A DNA stretch of 64,000 nt from Paenibacillus sp. DCT19 (GCF_003268635.1 NZ_CP029639.1:2119501-2183500), one strand, 5' to 3'; counted from the stretch's first letter, positions 1 through 9,768 are shown. Translations and numbers: made by a program. The notes: generated by a model not told the origin, from the sequence alone.

Positions 1-288
1 AGCTCTCGTAAGATTTTGGGTATGGGCGGAACATTGATGATGGTAGAGGTGAGCTTTGCAGAAGGTGGAATTGGTGAGGTTCACTCTCATGATCGGCATG
101 AACAGGTAAGCTATATCGTCAAGGGTAGCTTTGAAGTTCAAGTTGGTGAGGATACACGCATCCTGAAAGCAGGGGACAGTTTCTATGCTGGCTATAACGT
201 CCCGCATGGAGTGAAGGCACTGGAAGATTCCATCATCCTTGATGTGTTTACGCCATTTCGTGAGGATTTCATTGAGGAGCCCCAATGA
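1..288 (+). CDS. KdgF-like cupin protein, 5' end cut by window
   Basis: The frame is open from base 1, so the real start lies upstream; 95 residues are visible. It is a single small cupin. The metal-binding motif HSHDRHEQ is followed by GSFEV, then AGDSFYAGYNVPHGV as the second cupin motif, and the closing LDVFTPFREDF resembles KdgF proteins. KdgF cupins linearise unsaturated uronates released by pectin and alginate lyases; that role is inferred here from the motif and from the lyase next door. Its stop overlaps the start of the following gene by four bases (ATGA), so the two are translationally coupled. A generic sugar-binding cupin cannot be excluded. Confidence 0.75.
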   Translation, partial: SSRKILGMGGTLMMVEVSFAEGGIGEVHSHDRHEQVSYIVKGSFEVQVGEDTRILKAGDSFYAGYNVPHGVKALEDSIILDVFTPFREDFIEEPQ

Positions 289-2225
289 GTGATTTCTTCC
301 TTTCGACAGTTGAACTGCATGAAGCGGCCACTCATTATGAGAGACATTTCCCAGAGGAAGCGCGAAATTCGGTAACGATTGCTAATCGTGCCATACTCAA
401 TGAATTTATCGTACCTTATACGAATGATCTGAATCGATGGATTCCAATGGGAACCCCTGTAGATTGGCTTCATAATCCAACAAATGATCTGGAATTCACC
501 TGGGGGATCAACCGTCACTGGCACATGATTGATCTGGGTAAGGCGTACTTGATGAAAGGCAATCCATTGTATGTGTCCACCTTTATGGCTCACGTTCGAA
601 GCTGGAGAGAACAGAATCCGGTACCTGTTCAATTGCCTTATGATGAGGCCGTCTTTTTCCAAAAGCCAGGTCCTTGGCGTCTGCTAGAGACTGGACTGCG
701 TGTACAGTCATGGGTAGCTGCCTACAAATATATGGAGGATAGTTCACTACTGGACGCAGACTTCCAAGCGGAGTTCAGGCAAGGTCTGGAGGAGCACGCC
801 GAATTTTTGACCAGTTATCTAGGAAGCACGGAAATCAATCACGCGATCATGCACATGCAGGGATTATTCATGATCGCAATCTTTTATCACACCCACCCGA
901 GAGCTGCTTATTGGCGGCAGGTAGCGGTGGAACGACTGGAGTTGTGTCTGCTTCACCAGATTAACTCAGAAGGAATACAAGTTGAACTGACAACTCACTA
1001 CCATAATGCGAGTATTGAAATGTTTGGAACACCTTATTTACTGGGGAAAATAGCGGGTCATCCCTTCTCGGCATGGTATGGTGAAGGTCTACGCAAAATG
1101 GGTGCGTTTACCGAAGCGTTAATCCGGCCAGATCATCAGTCAACCGGAATCGGTGATTCCGACTGGGTCAGCGATGGAAGGCAGCGTTTAACCCTGCTTG
1201 GTGCTATTCTGGAGGACGATCATTGGATTGGTCGCGGGGCAGAAAGCTCAGAATGTCTCTGGCTTCTCGGTGCAGATCCGTATGAACGATGTATGACACT
1301 TCAGAAGGCTAGCACGCCTTCATTGTCAAGCTGTGCTTTTCCGCAGACAGGGTATTACGTGATGAGAGACCATCGTCAATATCTCTTCTTGGATGCTGCT
1401 TCTATGGGCGGAGCGCATGGACATGCGGATGCTTTGAACTTGGAGTGGATGTGGGGCAATCAGCTTTTGTTCACAGATACCGGACGTTATACGTACGAAG
1501 AAGGCGAGTGGCGACACTATTTCAAAAGCACACGAGCCCATAATACGATTACCGTGGATGGGCTTGATCAGACTCCTTATGTATCGACACAGCAATGGGG
1601 AGAGCCTGAAGCCGTAGCTACGACATTCCGCTGGGAGAGTAATGAAGGCTATCATTTTGTAGACGCATCACATGACGGTTATAACCGTCTATCCGATCCG
1701 GTTACACATCGCCGCTGGATTTTATCGGGTGTAGATGTTCCTCTGCTCCTTGTTGTGGATTGGCTGGATGCGGAAGAAGAGCATGTATTAGAACAACAAT
1801 TTCACTTGCATCCAGATGCTCGTCTCACATGGCAAGGGGATGTAGCTGATGAGCGAGTAGCTCACATGACGTATTCAGAAACGGACACCACGCTTTCCAT
1901 GCGATGGATCACAGCAGGTATACCCGAACATGCATTTCAACTTACGCAGCAAACGGGCTGGGTATCCCAAATATACGGCACCAAGCTAGAAACCACGGTG
2001 ATCCAAGGCAAAGCTTCCTTTACAGGTTCAATCGGTATCCTTACGCTATGTTTGCCCGCCAATCAGCAGATTGACCAGGTGACAGAGGTAACCTCGTGTA
2101 AACTGGAACCTGAACGGATGCGAATGGAAGTGGCGTACAGGTATGGTGACGAAGGTGGAGTCATCGTAATTGATAACGACACAGTGCAATGGACAGTTGA
2201 AAAGGATTCGATTCAATCCCCATGA
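285..2225 (+). CDS. Heparinase II/III-family polysaccharide lyase
   Basis: 646 residues with no signal peptide, so probably cytoplasmic and acting on oligosaccharides. The N-terminal two thirds look like the alpha/alpha barrel of uronate lyases (NHAIMHMQGLF near residue 187, HYHNASIEMFG near 240). The C-terminal part is the heparinase II/III beta-sandwich domain, with the signature GGAHGHADALNLEW near residue 375 and RAHNTITVDGLDQTPY near 420. The family eliminates 4,5-unsaturated uronides from glycosaminoglycans, alginate or similar polymers; the substrate cannot be told from sequence. Start ATG overlaps the cupin stop. A hairpin follows the gene and separates it from the convergent YheC/YheD cluster. 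Confidence 0.85.
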   Translation: MSDFFLSTVELHEAATHYERHFPEEARNSVTIANRAILNEFIVPYTNDLNRWIPMGTPVDWLHNPTNDLEFTWGINRHWHMIDLGKAYLMKGNPLYVSTFMAHVRSWREQNPVPVQLPYDEAVFFQKPGPWRLLETGLRVQSWVAAYKYMEDSSLLDADFQAEFRQGLEEHAEFLTSYLGSTEINHAIMHMQGLFMIAIFYHTHPRAAYWRQVAVERLELCLLHQINSEGIQVELTTHYHNASIEMFGTPYLLGKIAGHPFSAWYGEGLRKMGAFTEALIRPDHQSTGIGDSDWVSDGRQRLTLLGAILEDDHWIGRGAESSECLWLLGADPYERCMTLQKASTPSLSSCAFPQTGYYVMRDHRQYLFLDAASMGGAHGHADALNLEWMWGNQLLFTDTGRYTYEEGEWRHYFKSTRAHNTITVDGLDQTPYVSTQQWGEPEAVATTFRWESNEGYHFVDASHDGYNRLSDPVTHRRWILSGVDVPLLLVVDWLDAEEEHVLEQQFHLHPDARLTWQGDVADERVAHMTYSETDTTLSMRWITAGIPEHAFQLTQQTGWVSQIYGTKLETTVIQGKASFTGSIGILTLCLPANQQIDQVTEVTSCKLEPERMRMEVAYRYGDEGGVIVIDNDTVQWTVEKDSIQSP

Positions 2226-2250
2226 CTGGAATGGGTGGAGCAGAACGGTG

Positions 2251-2292
2251 AGAAGGAGTGGATGTTCACATAAGTGACATTCCACTCCTTCT
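2251..2292. terminator. Hairpin between convergent genes
   Basis: AGAAGGAGTGGA (2251-2262) pairs perfectly with TCCACTCCTTCT (2281-2292), and the loop also pairs internally (TCAC/GTGA). There is no clear T-run, so bidirectional termination is inferred from position. Confidence 0.55.
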
Positions 2293-2307
2293 GCTGTAAC
2301 CAACCAT

Positions 2308-3486
2308 TTATCTGGTTTTCCGGACTTTTCTCATCCGAGTATTTTTCTTCACCGTCGTTATGATGGTACCTTCTTTTCGAGGGATGCCTGGTTTCTTGTT
2401 GCGGTACACCCACAATGCGTAAACCAGAGGCTGTGTGATGGCCTTTTGATATATTTCGCGTTCACCAATACGAGCAAATACCTCGCGTGCAGGTTTGGGA
2501 TTCACCTCAAGCAGATAGATCCGTCCACTTTTATCAATGGCTAAGTCTAGCGCCAGTTCACACAAATCCCCATACGTATCCTCCAGAAAGGAAGCCACAT
2601 CAATGCCGAATTTCTCGGCGGTTGTGTTAATCTCCATTCGCTGGTCTTCATCCGTAATCCATTGCTTCATCAATCGGTTCATGGCTACCGCCTGACCCCC
2701 GCCATGGAGATTAGATGTGACACTTTTCTCGGCTCCCATTCGTCCAGCGCAACCTGTCAGTTCCCACTGACCCTCGCCGTTCTTTTGAACAAGCATGCGG
2801 TAATCATGTACACGCCCGTTGGGAAGCTGGAGATTTATACCTTCTTGAACCAGATATTTATCTTTCATATTCCAGTGCTGGAGCAGGGAGCCAAGCCGAG
2901 ATAAATGGACTTTACGCGGTGTAATAATCCGCCTTTTCTGATCCCGTCCCTGAACCAGAACCATATTGGGTTCACCTTTAATTCGTTCAATGCGCAGAAT
3001 ACCACGCCCACCGGTTCCATTAATCGGTTTGAGGTATATGAGAGAAGCGCTTTTCAACATGCGATTCACGTCGGACATATCTTGGAACAGAATCGTTTCC
3101 GGCAGATGCTCGCGAAAAGCGGGTTTCCCAGACAGCGTCTGATGAATGGTCCACTTGTTTCGTAGTGGACGATTCAAAAACAGGAGATGCCCATATTTTT
3201 CGCGAAAAGCAAGAAGCTGCTGAAATCGACGATTACGCTGTATCCGACAACGATCGAAGATCATATCGGGGAAAGGACGCCACTCTCTGGACCAGCCCTT
3301 CTCCGAATGAAAAACCATTGCTTCAATCTGCTTACCTCCAGAATGTACATCCGCAGGTGTGAATACATATATATCGAGTCCTCGCTTGCGTCCTTCGAGG
3401 ATCATCCTGCGATATATGCTTCGTTCTTCTAAGGCTCGGTGTTCGTTCAGGTATAGCGTCATAATGCCTAGAACAGGTGAGGACAC
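2308..3486 (-). CDS. YheC/YheD-family ATP-grasp protein (copy 1, operon-distal)
   Basis: About 392 residues; the last of five consecutive paralogues on this strand. It shows the family's ATP-grasp core: YLKPINGTGGRGILR, then DYRMLVQKNGEGQWELTG, the glycine loop SNLHGGGQA, and the metal-binding end ALDLAIDKSGRIYLLEVNPKPAR. In B. subtilis YheC and YheD are endospore coat-associated; the substrate ligated, if any, is unknown. The N-terminal extra domain seen in copies 3 and 5 is missing. GTG at 3486 lies nine bases after AAGAAGG and is preferred; TTG at 3492 is the in-frame alternative. A basic tail (KKNTRMRKVRKTR) ends the protein. Confidence 0.85.
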   Translation of the reverse strand: MSSPVLGIMTLYLNEHRALEERSIYRRMILEGRKRGLDIYVFTPADVHSGGKQIEAMVFHSEKGWSREWRPFPDMIFDRCRIQRNRRFQQLLAFREKYGHLLFLNRPLRNKWTIHQTLSGKPAFREHLPETILFQDMSDVNRMLKSASLIYLKPINGTGGRGILRIERIKGEPNMVLVQGRDQKRRIITPRKVHLSRLGSLLQHWNMKDKYLVQEGINLQLPNGRVHDYRMLVQKNGEGQWELTGCAGRMGAEKSVTSNLHGGGQAVAMNRLMKQWITDEDQRMEINTTAEKFGIDVASFLEDTYGDLCELALDLAIDKSGRIYLLEVNPKPAREVFARIGEREIYQKAITQPLVYALWVYRNKKPGIPRKEGTIITTVKKNTRMRKVRKTR

Positions 3487-3540
3487 AAACAATCACCTTC
3501 TTTAGCTTTTATTCCTTTCCAGTAAGTGTTCAACTAAGCG

Positions 3541-4647
3541 TTATCGTTTGGACTGACGGGCAAGATAGGCACTGTAGTGAAAAATACGTTCCAGTGACCT
3601 CCGTCTAATCTGTGGTTCATCGAATTTCATAGGCTTCGCATTGGCTTCAAAAAACCAGATTTCACCAAGATCGTCTATCCCAAGATCCATGGACATCTCA
3701 CCAAGGGTGTGCCCTGACCCACGTTCAACTTGCCTAGCAATCATCAGTGAGGTTGATTTCACCCTTTTCATCAGCGTGGTAGTTAATTCCTCACCGAAGA
3801 GCTCAGTCAGCAGTTGTTCTGGATCCTCGACGCTGCCTCCGCGAGGGACATGTGTTGTGATGCTGCGGGAGCCGGCCAACCTCGCACCGACGCCCGTAAC
3901 ACTCCATTGACCTTTACTATTCTTCTGCACAAGTACCCGTAAGTCGAAAGGGCGTTTGCGAGAGGAGGCGAGTTCAATGCCTTGCTGCATAATGTACGGG
4001 GTGTGACCCGTCTCTCTACGAATGCGAGCCCATAATTTTGCAAGTGTAGCTGTTTTGTATGTGGTGCTTTTTCTGGAGCTTTGGACTTTGAGCCGATAAG
4101 GGAGCCGATCCTTTTCTTGAAACTTGAGCATCATGATGCCTTTTCCTGCTTTGCCGCTCTCTGGTTTCAAGTACAGATAAGGATAGCTTTTGAGCACTGT
4201 AGCAAGTGCGGATGCACTGCGCATACGGCGAGTGTATGGAATTAGGTTTTGAGTGGCTTTCGACTTTTTGAGCCATTCGAACAGATTCCACTTGTTGAAG
4301 AAAAAAGGATTATACAACTCAATTCCGGATTCCATGCATTCAGCGATTTTACGTTGTACCGACGGTTTGCGTTCATCTTCCCGGTTAGGTATACGATTGT
4401 ACAGGACATGCGGAAGTGGGAAGGACTGTGAAGTCCATTTTCCACTTCCTTTGTGGTAGGTGTAGCCCTTAACGGTAGGGCCAGCCACATTCAGATCGCG
4501 AACAGTCACGATGTACACCACATAACCCATACTTTCTCCGGTCTGTATAATGTCTTGAAAATTTTGATGATTCCCCCTGAACATCCGTTGATCATCATGC
4601 ATCGTCAACACGGCAATGACAGGTTTAAAATCATCGTGAAGGCTCAT
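3541..4647 (-). CDS. YheC/YheD-family ATP-grasp protein (copy 2)
   Basis: 368 residues. The start is set at ATG 4645-4647, which overlaps the upstream gene's stop as TGATG and has AAGAAGGA nine bases before it; the longer open frame upstream is not needed. Family motifs are all present: YLKPESGKAGKGIMML, FDLRVLVQKNSKGQWSVTG, THVPRGGSVED and SMDLGIDDLGEIWFFEANAKPMK, the last holding the acidic and Asn metal ligands of ATP-grasp enzymes. A role in the spore coat is inferred from family membership. No N-terminal extra domain. Confidence 0.85.
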   Translation of the reverse strand: MSLHDDFKPVIAVLTMHDDQRMFRGNHQNFQDIIQTGESMGYVVYIVTVRDLNVAGPTVKGYTYHKGSGKWTSQSFPLPHVLYNRIPNREDERKPSVQRKIAECMESGIELYNPFFFNKWNLFEWLKKSKATQNLIPYTRRMRSASALATVLKSYPYLYLKPESGKAGKGIMMLKFQEKDRLPYRLKVQSSRKSTTYKTATLAKLWARIRRETGHTPYIMQQGIELASSRKRPFDLRVLVQKNSKGQWSVTGVGARLAGSRSITTHVPRGGSVEDPEQLLTELFGEELTTTLMKRVKSTSLMIARQVERGSGHTLGEMSMDLGIDDLGEIWFFEANAKPMKFDEPQIRRRSLERIFHYSAYLARQSKR

Positions 4648-6019
4648 CAAATGTCGTCCTTCTTCCTGAATTTGCTCAAGTACAGGCAGTGTTCCAAGAT
4701 GTGCTCCACTGATGATTTTCCCTCCACTCGGAGTGAAGGGTGACGGAAAATGGAGCGTCCGGGTTTGGCGTTCGCTTCGAACATCCATACATGTTCCTCC
4801 TGATCGATGCCCAGATCAAAGCCAATCTCACCAATCAAATGCTGGTGCTGGGTTTCAATCGCCTGGGCCAGTGTAATAGCGACGGATTTGGCCTGCCCTA
4901 GCACTTCTCCCGCGCGGTCACCGAAGTTACGGCTGAGCGCCTGCTCAGGGGTCATTAGAGAGCCGCCGTTTTTGATATGTGTTGTTACGCTACCCCGACC
5001 TGCCTTCTTGGCGCCGATACCAACGACGACCCACTGATTGCTGCCGTTTTTGTGCATGTGAAAACGAAAATCAATCGGGCAATCATCTATTTCGATTAGA
5101 CGGATTCCCTGTTGAACGACGTAACCACGGAGCTGCTTGCCGTGTCTGCCTTGCAGCATCCGCATCAAACTATTGAACGAGCCAAAACGCAAAAGCGCAT
5201 TGCCGCTTTTTTTGCGATAACGTGCAAAATATCCCCGTTTAGGCGAGTAGGTCAAACGATAAATCCCATTGCCGAGACTTCCAGCTGTCGGTTTATAGTA
5301 GACAAATTGATGGCGTTCGAGCATTTCTTTCATTTGCTCAACTGTAGGGTTTGTAATGGATTCCGGAATATAACGTCCTGCAGATTGGTCATTCTCCAGC
5401 AATTTATAGATGTCCGATTTGTTGAAGAAGCTCCAGTTAAAGAAAGGAATCTTCCGCCGGATGAACCGTTCACGCAGCTGGTTAATCGCAGGCGAAAAAT
5501 CGGAACGTCGGCTCGGCAACCGATTATATACAACGTCCGGCAACGGTACAGTTTTACGGACAAAGCCCCCGTTTTCATTCAGAAAGTACCCGGACACCGT
5601 CTCATTTTGCCAATTGATATCTCTTGGTGTGAAGGCATAAATATAAGATTTACGACTTCCTTCACGAAGCAACTGCTTGATAAAGCCGGTACGAGAACTG
5701 AACGGATTTGTACTGGTTCCCGGACCGTCAGACAATACGCCGATCAGTGGTCCAAGCTGAACCTCATCGTTCTGCAGGTTACGCAAGTAGATGCTCCCAC
5801 GCTTGGGACATTCATCAGATTGCGGATGCCTGAGGCAAGATAGAGGTGTTTACCCGCCTTCTTAATGGGTTTGATCGTAGCGGGTACGCGGTCTCGGCCG
5901 AATCGCAGATTTATCGTTTTTTTACCAGACAGGTTGAGGCTCTTCATTAATGCGTTGGACACATATACCACCTTATCCGGCTGTTGTGTGAAATGCAGAT
6001 TGCAAAAGGTCAAACTCAT
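4647..6019 (-). pseudogene. YheC/YheD-family ATP-grasp protein (copy 3), frameshifted as written
   Basis: Reads as one 457-residue gene with a single-base gap. ATG at 6017-6019 follows AGGAGGA. The first about 70 codons give the small N-terminal domain (NLSGKKTINLRFGRDRVPATI) and reach NLMNVP, then the frame is lost. One frame over, the text resumes as KRGSIYLRNLQNDEVQLGPLIGVL and continues through the ATP-grasp motifs (YYKPTAGSLGNGIYRL, IDFRFHMHKNGSNQWVVVG, GFDLGIDQEEHVWMFEANAKPGR) to the stop at 4647. Adding one T to the TT at 5803-5804 (AAA on the coding strand) restores the whole gene. All catalytic motifs are intact, so a sequencing error is more likely than a real lesion; alternatively translation could restart at TTG 5786. 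Confidence 0.8.
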
Positions 6020-6079
6020 GATTTATCCTCCTATCCTGAAAAGATCCTTCGGCTCCATGGCAAGCGGGCGCTGCAGGCC

Positions 6080-7273
6080 TTAGCCGCCGTGAATCGGGAT
6101 GGGTTTCAGGCCAGCTTTGCTGGATGTATTCGGCATTTTCATTGTTGGACGGTAGACGTCCGTGAGAACATGTTGTTGCAGCAAATAATGAGCATAGGCA
6201 AGTGGTTCGGTATACGTCATTGTATGCATCTGCGGATGATCCGCCATTGCAAATGCGGATCGACCTGGTTTGGAATTCACTTCGAGCAGCCAGAGACGAC
6301 CGTCAGTGTCTGCTCCGAAATCAATGCCAAGTTCAGCCAGCCGGCCAAATCGGCTCTCCAGCAGAGAAGGAATTAGAGTAGCCGCCTGCTTGATCCTCTC
6401 CAGCAAAATAGCGGTATGAGATGAACCGTATCGATCCATCAAATAAGACTGCACAGGATGTGCTGTACCTCCACCATGCAAATTAGAAGTGAGCGATCCT
6501 TCAATTCCCTCACGCACCATACATCCGGTCAGGGACCAATGTCCGTTTCCGTTTTTTTGTACTAGGGCGCGAATGTCAAATGGATGCCCGTGATGGCTTA
6601 AATTAAGATAAGGCTGCATAATCATGCTGTGGCGGATCATAGCTGATTCGACCCAGTTACGTACCGATTGATGTGTATGAAGTGCATAGCTAAACGTCAC
6701 ATTGCTGGAGTCTCTACCATCTATGCTCCATAAACGGCCGTTTTCTTCTGAAACGAGTCGGAATGTATCCCGTCCGTGAGTTCCAGCCACCGGTTTGAAG
6801 AACAGCCCTGATGGCCAGCGATCTAACCAAGGCTCCCACTTCACACCAGGCTGTAGGAGGAGTGTAGGTGTGAGTAAGGAACGCAGCGCTGGTTCACCGG
6901 ATAACGCCCGATGCACCTTCCATTTGCCAGGTAGCGAAGTTGACCAGTAACGCGCTCGCTGTCCACTAGTTGACCATACAAGATGATGAAGCTGTTGGCG
7001 TACTTGTTTGGGGATAGGTCGCAAGCAACGATCCATTAGCAGATGGATCTCGGGAATAGGGGCTTTCTTCCATTGCCCGTGCCGATACACATATCCATGT
7101 GTAGGCAGCTTGCGTGTCACCTCGCTTGATATGACGAGAACAAATATGTTGAGATTGAACTCAGGGCTTTTCAAACTAAGACGCCTGCAGAAGAGTTCAT
7201 CTGCGAAGGGAGAGGTTCCTTCCTCGCCACGAACCAGTATCGCCATGGTTTTGGGCGGATGCCATGGAAACAT
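6080..7273 (-). CDS. YheC/YheD-family ATP-grasp protein (copy 4)
   Basis: 397 residues, ATG at 7271-7273 preceded by AGGAGGTG. The N-terminus enters directly into the MAILVRGEEG strand of the family core. Motifs: FFKPVAGTHGRDTFRL, FDIRALVQKNGNGHWSLTG, SNLHGGGTAHP, ELGIDFGADTDGRLWLLEVNSKPGR. It is closest in layout to copy 1 (both have the SNLHGGG loop), which suggests that the pairs 1/4 and 3/5 arose by separate duplications; that needs a tree. Likely spore-coat associated, by family. Gaps of about 30-60 bases to its neighbours fit one operon. Confidence 0.85.
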   Translation of the reverse strand: MFPWHPPKTMAILVRGEEGTSPFADELFCRRLSLKSPEFNLNIFVLVISSEVTRKLPTHGYVYRHGQWKKAPIPEIHLLMDRCLRPIPKQVRQQLHHLVWSTSGQRARYWSTSLPGKWKVHRALSGEPALRSLLTPTLLLQPGVKWEPWLDRWPSGLFFKPVAGTHGRDTFRLVSEENGRLWSIDGRDSSNVTFSYALHTHQSVRNWVESAMIRHSMIMQPYLNLSHHGHPFDIRALVQKNGNGHWSLTGCMVREGIEGSLTSNLHGGGTAHPVQSYLMDRYGSSHTAILLERIKQAATLIPSLLESRFGRLAELGIDFGADTDGRLWLLEVNSKPGRSAFAMADHPQMHTMTYTEPLAYAHYLLQQHVLTDVYRPTMKMPNTSSKAGLKPIPIHGG

Positions 7274-7303
7274 TGCTCTACACCTCCTGTTATAGATGAC
7301 TCT

Positions 7304-8671
7304 TCAGAATCCGGCGAGATAGCTTGAATATTCCAACATCGCTTTGACCGAAGGACGGATTTTGCTTTCGCTTAGTGGCGTATTATCATTTTTGGATGGC
7401 TTGGAATTGACCTCCAGCAGCCACACACGTCCTGAGGTATCCAGAGCCAGGTCAATCCCGAGTTCACCAAAATGCGCAGGAATCGCTTGCTCGATCCCTT
7501 TTGCAATATCGAGTGCAGCCGTGTGAAGACCAGCATAGGCTGAAGCTTTGGCTGCACTGGACAATGCCGTCTTGGCTACAGCTTCCTTGACGGTACTTAG
7601 ACTGCCGCCTCTTGCCAGGTTGGAGACATAGTGACTTCCACCAGCAATGCGAGCAACAATGGAAGTGACACTCCATTTGCCTATTTTGTTTTTCTGCACC
7701 AGAGCACGGAAGTCTACAGGTCTGCCGCTATTATCGATCAAGGTCAATCCCTGCTGGATCTGGTAACGGGTTGTTTTCATTTTTCCAGACAGACTGGCAT
7801 ACAGTTTATCCAGTGAAGTATAGGTCTGTTTGCGAGTACCTCCAACGCTTGTAGCTAGAGTGAGGAAGCTTCCATCGTTCTGGCGGGAAACTCGAATGAT
7901 CCCTTTGCCGAGCGATCCGCGAACAGGCTTCAGGAAAACGACGGGATATCGGTTGCACATCGTTTTGAGCATGGTAGAAGTTTTGAGCAGATGAGAATCC
8001 GGCATCACTCTTTTGAGCGTTGTAATGGACTTCAGAGCATCGAACACTTCATTTTTGTCCAGAAATTTTTCATTAAAGGTTTGTGTACCGTAGAGCGATT
8101 TTACTTCTTTCATGAAATGCTGTACGCTAGGTTTGTTCTCAAGCTTACGGGACGTCAGCCGGTTATTGACGACATCTGCTACAGGCAGAACGGTCTTTTT
8201 CCAGCCGTCATCGTACACCCAGCCTCGCATTTGACCTGTGGTCGTTCCAATATCCTCTGGCGTAAAGAAGGATACATAGGCGCCTTGCTTTCGACAGGCG
8301 TTCACCAGTTCATGACAGAACATCGTGATGGAGCCGAAGGGTCGATCAGGCTGATCGGGGTAATCCTGGCTCACTAACACACTGATGAAGGGTCCAAGGC
8401 GCAGCGTACGACTGGCGGAACGATAAGATACGCTAAGCACAGAGCGGGGCACAAGGCCAGTTTGGCTGGCTACCGTCTGATTGATGCGTAGACCGTCATA
8501 GCGTGGAACCGGGATGACGGTAACTTCACGGCGGAAAGAGCCGAATTGTAACTGAAGCGGCCTTCCCGAAGGGATCTTTAATGCTTTGAGTACCCCTTCG
8601 CCCAGCATGATGACGTCGTCCTGCAGGATGCCCGAGCCGGTAACCTGAATCGTTACTTTTTTTTTGGACAT
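7304..8671 (-). CDS. YheC/YheD-family ATP-grasp protein (copy 5, operon-proximal)
   Basis: 455 residues, starting at ATG 8669-8671 with GGAAGGAGA nine bases upstream. The longer frame beginning at 8761 has no such site. Domain order: N-terminal beta-rich domain of about 95 residues (ALKIPSGRPLQLQFGSFRREVTV), then the ATP-grasp core with FLKPVRGSLGKGIIRV, VDFRALVQKNKIGKWSVTS, SNLARGGSLS and ELGIDLALDTSGRVWLLEVNSKP. First gene of the five-gene minus-strand run; its promoter should lie in the 270 bases shared with divergent yheA. Function by family only: endospore coat-associated ATP-grasp protein of unknown substrate. Confidence 0.87.
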   Translation of the reverse strand: MSKKKVTIQVTGSGILQDDVIMLGEGVLKALKIPSGRPLQLQFGSFRREVTVIPVPRYDGLRINQTVASQTGLVPRSVLSVSYRSASRTLRLGPFISVLVSQDYPDQPDRPFGSITMFCHELVNACRKQGAYVSFFTPEDIGTTTGQMRGWVYDDGWKKTVLPVADVVNNRLTSRKLENKPSVQHFMKEVKSLYGTQTFNEKFLDKNEVFDALKSITTLKRVMPDSHLLKTSTMLKTMCNRYPVVFLKPVRGSLGKGIIRVSRQNDGSFLTLATSVGGTRKQTYTSLDKLYASLSGKMKTTRYQIQQGLTLIDNSGRPVDFRALVQKNKIGKWSVTSIVARIAGGSHYVSNLARGGSLSTVKEAVAKTALSSAAKASAYAGLHTAALDIAKGIEQAIPAHFGELGIDLALDTSGRVWLLEVNSKPSKNDNTPLSESKIRPSVKAMLEYSSYLAGF

Positions 8672-8941
8672 CACGGATCTCCTTCCGGGCGGCAACTTGA
8701 TGTCTGATCTCGAATTGAAGTGGCATCTGAACATGGCATGTGCTTCATCATATGAGGACATATATCCCTTGGTGATTGACCCATTTGGATTAAATACATT
8801 TCATTTGTGTCAGGTGATGGAGGGCTTGTTTTGACTTGCCTTGTTTGACAGTAGTTATTTACGTGTATTAACACGGATGAACGTTGCGATGAGAATGTGA
8901 TGAACAAACGAACAACAACTCATATCCGAGGAGGAATTATA

Positions 8942-9289
8942 GTGAACATTTATGACAAAGCCAATGACTTGGCAAAAGCCCTGAGAGAAAGTAGTGAGGT
9001 GGAGGAAATTACCTCTGCAATGAAGTTGATTGAAGCTGACCCAGAAGCGAAACGTATGTTAGACGGCTTCCGTGACCAGCAAATGGAGCTGCAACAACGT
9101 ATGATGAGCGGGGATATGCCTGCACCAGAAGAGATGGAGAAAATGGAGAAGCTGTTTGAGGTACTGAGCCTTAACCTGAACATCCGTCGTCTATTCGATG
9201 CTGAGCGTCGCCTGAGTGTCATTATTGAGGATGTGAACAAAATTATCGCTGATAGCCTGGGTCACTTGTACGGTGGCTCAGAAGCATAA
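8942..9289 (+). CDS. yheA: YheA/YmcA-type (UPF0342, YlbF-like) protein
   Basis: 115 residues from GTG at 8942, which lies six bases after GAGGAGG; the open frame extends further upstream but has no ribosome site. All-helical and charged, with the family pattern NIYDKANDLAKALRES near the start, DPEAKRMLDGFRDQQMELQQ near residue 40 and IEDVNKIIADSLGHLYG at the end. This is the UPF0342/YlbF-like family. In B. subtilis yheA lies beside yheC and yheD, so the neighbourhood is conserved although here it is divergent. The molecular role of YheA is not established; relatives YlbF and YmcA act in RNA decay and development. Confidence 0.82.
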   Translation: MNIYDKANDLAKALRESSEVEEITSAMKLIEADPEAKRMLDGFRDQQMELQQRMMSGDMPAPEEMEKMEKLFEVLSLNLNIRRLFDAERRLSVIIEDVNKIIADSLGHLYGGSEA

Positions 9290-9483
9290 GGTGATCTATA
9301 TAGATTGAACAGACATTTACTGTTTATAGTTGAATCTGTATAGTAGCTCCACACGCTCGTATGTACGTCGATTTATGGCTATACGAATGCATTCTAACGA
9401 TTTGTCCAAACCTTTCATATTACAGCGATCTGGTTCATAGACTAGACATATAGAGTCGATCAAGAACGAAGGAGCTGTGAATA

Positions 9484-9768
9484 GTGAAAAGGTTGAAAAA
9501 AGCAAAACATGTGATCTATCTGTTAATTGCCCTGTCGATGCTAGTTATTGCATTGCCGCGAATTTCCTTCGCAGGTGGAATGGACTGGGTGAACATTTTT
9601 GGTATCGTGTGGGTGCTATTCTCCATGTTAATTATCGGTGCTCACTTACATTTCATTCTGGGCGTGGATGAAGAGAAGAAACGTGCTCTTGAAGCCGTTA
9701 GACGAGCCAAGTTGCGGCAATGGGAAATGAAGCTGATGGACAAGCAGGAACAGAGTAAATCGGTGTAG
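9484..9768 (+). CDS. Small two-helix membrane protein of unknown function
   Basis: 94 residues from GTG 9484, with AAGGAG ten bases upstream. Two hydrophobic segments (about residues 10-29 and 36-60, split by a short GGMD turn) are followed by a charged amphipathic tail (DEEKKRALEAVRRAKLRQWEMKLMDKQEQ) that should lie in the cytoplasm. I do not recognise a family. It stands alone between yheA and ytoI with its own upstream gap of about 190 bases and a terminator after it, so it is probably its own transcript. Confidence 0.7.
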   Translation: MKRLKKAKHVIYLLIALSMLVIALPRISFAGGMDWVNIFGIVWVLFSMLIIGAHLHFILGVDEEKKRALEAVRRAKLRQWEMKLMDKQEQSKSV

